Shown here piece by piece: positions 58,060 to 64,000 of a DNA stretch of 64,000 nt. This DNA comes from Platerodrilus igneus (Eukaryota; Arthropoda; Insecta; Coleoptera; Lycidae), in contig JARFIW010001750.1 of NCBI GenBank assembly GCA_036346225.1, positions 1,178,001 to 1,242,000 on the forward strand, in the 5' to 3' direction. Both the position numbers and the translations under genes were made by a program. The notes below the pieces were generated by a model. That model did not search any database, had not been told where the DNA came from, and worked only from the letters and a program-made list of their open reading frames with translations. Position 1 is the first letter of the stretch. The number at the start of each line of letters is the position of its first letter.

Positions 58060-61000
58060 AATTAACAACGGGAAACTACCATATTACCTCCCAAATAACG
58101 CAGCGTTCGTAAATTGTTATTTAAGATTATGGCATCCTCTGGGATAAAATATTCCGGAGTTAAAATAGTCCCCCATTCGGATCTCCGACAGGAGACTACT
58201 TTGGAGAATGTAATAGGAAAATGTAGAAAAAGAGTCATGTTCGAGACTCTTTTCTACATTTTCTGCGAGTCCCAGTGTGGAATATCAGAAGTCTGAAGTA
58301 CGTAGGCAATCTAGAGGACTTAGAAATTAAAATAGATAGGTTAGCACTAGATATAGTAGAGATCAGTGACGTTCGGTGGCCAGAAGCGGGGGATTTTTGG
58401 AGTGGAGACTTTAGGGTAATTCATGCAGGATCAGAGGAAGGAAATTCGGTTGTGGAGATAGTTATGCGAAAAAAGATAGGTCACTGTGTAAAAACTTACT
58501 TACAAAAGATTAGATTAAAATCTAAACCGGTAAATACAGTAATAATACAAGTAAGTATACATGCCCACCTCTACCTACAGTGAGCAAGGGATATAAGCGA
58601 TCTACAAAGATATCGAAGACATGCTAGGATACGTAAAAAGATATGAAAATTTAATTATTACTGGGGATTTTAATGCAGTGGTAGATGAGGGTAGGGAAGG
58701 AGGCAGTAGGTTTATTTGGTTTCGGCACGAGAAACGACAGGGGAAGTACGTGGGTAGAATTTTGGGACAAAAACAATTTAGCTATCACAAACAGATTATT
58801 TCAACATCATGGTAGAAGACGATAATCGTGGAAGATTCCAGGAGACATAGGAAGATACCAAATAGATTACATTATTATTAGACAACGGTTTAGGAATCAA
58901 GTGAAAGACTGTATAAGCTACTCTGAAGCAGATATAGACACTGACCACAACATCGTAATTATGAAGGCCGCTCTTAAATTTAAAAATTTGAAAAAAGAAA
59001 AGGAAAATCCGCTTTGACTTTGAGAAACCGAAAGATAGAGATATCTACAAAAGATTTGAAAAAAAAGTCAAATGAATTGCTGAAAAATATTTAGAAAAGT
59101 TCTGATACTAAAGAAGTAGAAGCTGAATGGAATAACATTAAATCCAGCTTAGACATGGCGGCCAGGGATATTCTTAATACACCAAAAAATTAAGAAACCA
59201 TGGATAACAAAAGAAATCATGAATTTAACAGAAGAAAGACGAAAATACAAAAATAGGTCAGACGAAGCAGGAAAGCAGAGATATAAAGCCATCAAATGGG
59301 AAATCATTCGCAAATGCAGGAAAGTCTAAGAACAATGGATTGATGAAAAGTGCAAAGAAGTACAAACTAAGATGGAAATAGGAAAGACAAACAAAGCAAA
59401 CTAACTAATTAAAATGAATTTTAGGGATATAAAACCATATAGCAAAAATATAAGAAACGCGGGAGGAAACGTCATTATAGAAGATGTAGAGAAAGTGGTT
59501 AGATGGCAAGAATATATAGGGAATTTATATGCAGAATAGTGACTAGCAGCACTAGAACAACAATCAGACATTGAAAAAGAGGACTTGGGAAATCTTATAC
59601 TTAGAGATGAGTTTGAATTAGCATTAACGGGTCTGAAAAATGGTAAAACGCCAGGCACAGATAAGATGCTAGCAGAAACTCTAAAAGCCGCTGGACAAGC
59701 AGTAACAGAGCGTTTCTTCCAACTTGTAAGCTATATGTTTAAGACAGGTGAGATACCCAAAGTGTCAAAAATATTAGCTAGAGTTGTACAAAAACGAATG
59801 GAAAAACTGAAGAAATACTAGAAGATCAATTTGGGTTTAGGCGAAATAGGAGAACACGGGAAGCTATTTTATCTCTAAGGGTGATAATGGAGAAAACAAT
59901 AGAAAAAGGGGAAAGCGTGTATATAGGGTTTGTAGATCTGGAAAAGCATCCGACAATGTAGAATGAAAAAAATGTTTGAAATACCTAAAAAGATGGGAAT
60001 GAGTTTTAGGGATAGACGGCTAATATGTAGCTTATACACAAAGAAAATATCGGTATTAGAAGTTGAGCAGGAAGGTAGAGACGTAAGTATTAGGAAAGGC
60101 GAGAAACAGGGATGTGCCCTATCCCCATGATATAGCGGTATTAGCATCTAACAAGGAAGAGTTGGAAGCTACCCTTAATGAGACGGAAACAGTTCTAACA
60201 GAGAAATACGGCATGAAAATTAACAAAAATAAAACTAAAGTATTAGTATTCAAAGAAGAGGAAAATAAATCAAAAACAAGAATACAAATAGGTAACGAGA
60301 ACTTACAAGAGGATAAGGATTTCTGCTACTAGGAAATTAAATAGCGCGAGATGGAAGAGCACAAAAGATATAAAACAAATATTGGCGCAAGGTCGTACGA
60401 CATTTAACAAGAAAAAGCAATTACTGTATTCAAAGACAACAAACATAGAAATAAGGAAAATATTGGTTAAAGCATGTAGGAACGCAACACTATGTGGCTG
60501 CAAAACTTGTACAGTAAGAAAAGCAGACCGGAAAATGACAGAAACCTTTGAAATGTGGTGCTACAGACGTATGATAAAGATATCATGAACAGGCAAAGTT
60601 AAGAGCAAAGAAGTTCTAGAAATGGAAGGGTTGAAGGAAATATGTGGAAAACAGTAATAAATAGGAGAGATAGGATCATGGGCCACATACCAAGGCATGA
60701 GGAAATAGTGCGGAATACATCAGAAGCAGAGATAGGAAAAAAGAGAGGTAGAGGTAGACATAGGCTAGACTATTGCATACAAATAGTCAAAGATGTAGGC
60801 TGTGTGAATTTTAGAGAAATGTGTAGGTTAGCTCAAAATAGAAATCATTGGAGGTTCGTGTCCAACCAGTTCCAAGACGGAAACCTAATGACGAAAAGAA
60901 TAACTGTACTTAGTCCTGATAATTATTATCAACAACTACAGGTGTTGGTTTTGCAATATTTTCAACTGATGTTGATTGTGCGAAAGGATTTAGTGGAAAA

Positions 61001-61065
61001 CTATTAATTCCGCAAACGTTAAAGTGTTGGGGGACCTTGGTAGCCGCAGGTGGCTTATCCTCCCC
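58060..61065 (+). mobile_element. LINE family A, copy A3
   Basis: It runs from the 5' UTR-like part (cgggaaactaccatattacc) through endonuclease and RT to the first 3' module, ending near gcaggtggcttatcctccc. Segment B is absent. Coding pieces: endonuclease 58275-58960 (DVRWPEAGDFWSGDFRVIHA, GDFNAVVDEGREGG, DTDHNIVIM), RT 59585-60340 and RT C-terminus 60382-61007 (RIMGHIPRHEEIVRN, KRGRGRHRLDYCIQIVKDV). It has many frameshifts, an extra hairpin near 58222 and a deletion across the catalytic RT motif. Confidence 0.87.
59585..60340 (+). pseudogene. LINE A3 reverse transcriptase fragments, catalytic motif deleted
   Basis: It reads LALTGLKNGKTPGTDKMLAE, then RLFQLVSY-like text and VYIGFVDLE. At the QGCALSP box the sequence jumps directly to HDIAVLASNKEELEATLNET (junction near 60121-60128). 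The intervening residues, which include the first half of the F-x-D-D active site and are present in A2 and A4, are missing. Confidence 0.82.
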
Positions 61066-62215
61066 TGTTATGTTCAAAACCCTGCAAGCGAATCTTTTCT
61101 GTATGAATATTAATTCATACTACTTTTATTTAAAAACTTCCTAAAATATCTAAACAAATCATAAAAGTATCGATCAACAAGCTTGATTACCCGCCACTTG
61201 AAATTATTATATTCTATAAAATTTCATCAGGTATTCACTGTATAAATTTTGCCTTATAAAATCAAACAGCTACTTAGGAACGTCACGTTACAAAGTCACT
61301 ACAAATAAGTTCTAACACCTTCAGTGAATAAGTTTCAACCAGAGCTGCACATAAATCATGGCTTTATTTTAAAAGATAAGGCCGCTTAACCATCTGCCTA
61401 GTAAATAAACTCTTGGAAAGGGTTTGTTATCTATACCAAGTATATACTGTTATCCTGCAGTTGTGCAGGTGTTCAAAATAATAAGATTGTTTCCTTTTGT
61501 TAAAAATTTTTGGAAGTCGTTATCCCCTGTTGGTAACTCGTTACAGCTGGTATTTTTGCAGCTGCTGTCTGAGAATTCTTTACACTTGATATTTCAGCAA
61601 TATTTTTGAAACTAGAACACCTTACCTCCTACGTGGTTCTTTTTATAAATACAGACCGTACTTTGAAAGCTGATTATTCCATACCAAGCCCATTTGTTCG
61701 TAAAGGAGCCCGGTAAATCGCGCTATAAATTAAGATGCGTTCTTGTTAAATGGTGAAATAAGTTAGTCAAAGTGAAATTGTTTCATACAGTCCGTCAGCA
61801 AGTGTAATATGCACTTTGCAATTCGCTATGGTACCAGAGGCAGGCAACTACACTTACTAAAATACAGGTACTCTTTTATTTTTTTTCATTTGCTGCTGCG
61901 ATGAAATATGGACACTTCTTTTGCTGATTGATAATCACACTGCGTGTTAAAATTTACCTTTTCATCTCTGTGCACAAGTGTTTGCGTGATTGTTTTCTAA
62001 TCACAAGTATTATAAAACAGAAGCGCGAGTAAAGCAATTTTTTTTTGTTTTTATTAAAATTAAGATTGACTCAATGCTTCACAAATTGTATGCTGTTAGT
62101 CATCTAGATTAAATTTCACATATGATTCATTTCAGTTAGGGTTATGTTCTAAATTTACAAAGTGCACTTCAAAGAGCTGGTAGAAATAATGTAAATTTTA
62201 TGTTTATTGTTTTAT

Positions 62216-62216
<1 letters not shown>
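61066..62216. other. Region without recognised genes
   Basis: AT-rich; no feature supported. Confidence 0.45.

Positions 62217-62265
<49 letters not shown>
62217..62265. repeat. (TA)n microsatellite
   Basis: About 24 TA units. Confidence 0.95.
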
Positions 62266-62267
<2 letters not shown>

Positions 62268-63878
62268 CTCATACTTAGACCAGGGTAGAAAATTAAATAA
62301 TCACATCAAATAATTTTAATCACCGTGTATAATGAATATTATTAGATAATACGCGTTATTAAAACCGTGAAGCATAAAATTTATTAGTTTCATTAAACAT
62401 AAGAGATTTAAATCATGTACAAGACGCTTTATATCAAAAGAAGCAGTATTAAAAAGCTCTGCGTGTAATGTAATTATTCCTAAACAAAGGGAAATTACGT
62501 GCAAAATTTATATTAATTAACCCTATTTTAAGTAACCGGTATTGAACAAAACGTACAGATAGTAATTGAATATTTAATTAGGATTCACTAAAAATTAAAG
62601 GGTATTATTTTTAATTGAATCGTTAGTAACAGATAATATCTATAGAAACTTGTAAAAACCCAATAAAATGCAAATCCTAGAAGTGTTAGTTAGAAGTAGG
62701 ATGTTTGAACACACCTGCGTATTTTAAAAGGCAATTTCAGTTTAATTTGTTTAGATAAACATGTCGATTCTAAGGATATTGAAACGGTCAGATGCTTTAG
62801 CACGAAATACAAAACAGGGTTTATTTAAAAAGCTCATTCGGCGAAAATTTTGCAGATAATTAATGTTTACAAAGAATCTTGGAGAAACCGGGGCTTAATA
62901 TTCACGAGAAGGTGCGATACGGGGTTATTTAACCCAGATAGTCCACATGGACTAAAATATAATCGATAATAAAGAATATCAATTTGCACCAATACGAACA
63001 GGTTAGAAAAGGAAAGAGAAATGCGTCAAGCAAAGACACATATAGTAAAGGCGTGATTTAAGCAACGTCACGAGGGTCACAATTGGTTGAAAATAGGATG
63101 CAAATATCAGAGGTAGAAACAACAATTTCTGTACAAAATTAATTAGTTTTTCTCGGACATGTTTGCGTGCCGTGTGAGAATTTCTCATATTTAACTGGGG
63201 CGAGTGAAAAATTTGTAAAAACCGACGCGCGAGCGACGGACTGGGAACATAGCATGAGAAATTCTTAAGAATTGTCTATTTTGAGGACAAAAGCGACGTG
63301 CCGGCTATTCGCTATATATACCGGTGGTAATATGAATTTCGACCTCTTAGACTTTTGACTATTCGATGCGTTAAAAGCTCTTACATCCGCGACTTGATTC
63401 AAGATGTTAAACAGTGCATTTTAGTTTGATAAAATAATTTAAAGTTTGCTCGTATATTTTGGTGATTCAAAATAGTTTGTTCGTTAGGTGCTAACATGAA
63501 TATACTTTAGTGCACTTAGATACAAGGTAATAAAATTTAGTATCACTGTACCAATTGGTAAAATTTACTACGACAAATAAATACACAAAAGTAGGCAGTT
63601 TTGGCGTATATTGGTGAAAGAAGTATTAATTTCTTTGTTATTTTTCGGGGGTGTTAATAATTAAATGGTTCAAATACGTGTCTGGATCCACGAAACAAGG
63701 GTCAGATATACACAGATGAGTTCCGGAAAAGCCCAGAAACAACTTTAAATAAATGGTGATGGAGAAAATTTTAAAAGCGTTGAGAATTAGAAGCCGTAAA
63801 TATAATCCTGTTGGAATGGTGTGATTAACTAAAGGGACGATATACATTGAAGCTACGAGGACAGTAACCTTCAGGTAA
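62266..63878. other. AT-rich region, nothing recognised
   Basis: Short minus-strand frames only, with no family resemblance. Confidence 0.45.
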
Positions 63879-63968
63879 ATTATACTATTTTGTTTGACAT
63901 TTTGGTGTGTGTTGAATAACTTTATTATACTATTTTGTTTGACATTTTTGTGTGTTGAATTACTTTAT
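63879..63968. repeat. Tandem duplication of about 45 bp
   Basis: Two near-identical units share tatactattttgtttgacat and gttgaataactttat-type words. They differ by a few bases and a short length change. Confidence 0.9.
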
Positions 63969-64000
63969 AATTGATTTACTTTAAATGGACATTAGTGAAA

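Overview
The window is AT-rich eukaryotic DNA, almost certainly from an insect. The evidence is a UDP-glycosyltransferase gene with spliced exons and the animal-type C-terminal membrane anchor, BEL/Pao and env-bearing Gypsy LTR elements, an insect-type DDE transposase, a tRNA-derived SINE family and long (TA)n arrays. The order of insect cannot be fixed from the sequence. There is no complete host gene. Most recognisable sequence is transposable element, and much of it is nested.

Layout. 0.9-8.8 kb: one non-LTR retrotransposon (LINE family A, EN-RT type), cut in two by a 3 kb segment that carries a candidate signal-peptide exon. Its 3' end is a threefold tandem repeat joined to a second RT tail (B). 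8.8-16 kb: mostly empty, with dinucleotide repeats and a faint LTR-element remnant near 12.4 kb. 16.04-16.86 kb: the last three exons of a UGT. 17.4-21.9 kb: a longer LINE A copy with the same A+B tail, holding a nested SINE and an LTR-like insert. 21.95-22.24 kb: an unidentified exon-like frame. 22.37 kb: a third SINE. 22.95-29.87 kb: a young, nearly intact BEL/Pao element (BEL-1, minus strand) with 99.5% identical LTRs and a 5 bp target duplication. 30.06-30.94 kb: a Copia RT/RNase H relic. 30.94-33.23 kb: a 5'-truncated BEL (BEL-2, minus). 36.06-40.16 kb: a degenerate DDE transposon containing a pol-less Gypsy gag/env derivative and a fold-back element. 40.99-44.09 kb: a third BEL (BEL-3, plus), interrupted by another fold-back copy and a GC-richer insert. 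46.13-47.9 kb: a spliced Mutator-domain pseudogene. 48.69-49.5 kb: a LINE endonuclease fragment of another clade. 51.78-52.5 kb: (TA)n arrays enclosing a perfect palindrome and a 480 bp inverted-repeat element with a convincing hammerhead ribozyme. 55.0-55.36 kb: a reversed B tail. 58.06-61.07 kb: another LINE A copy. The rest is AT-rich DNA without recognisable genes.

The strongest leads are the hammerhead-bearing inverted-repeat element between TA arrays; nonsense codons at or one residue before the integrase catalytic glutamate in all three BEL copies; the composite LINE tail shared by three dispersed copies; and the precise splitting of a LINE by a segment carrying a candidate host exon. 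All calls were made by reading the sequence; no database search was run.
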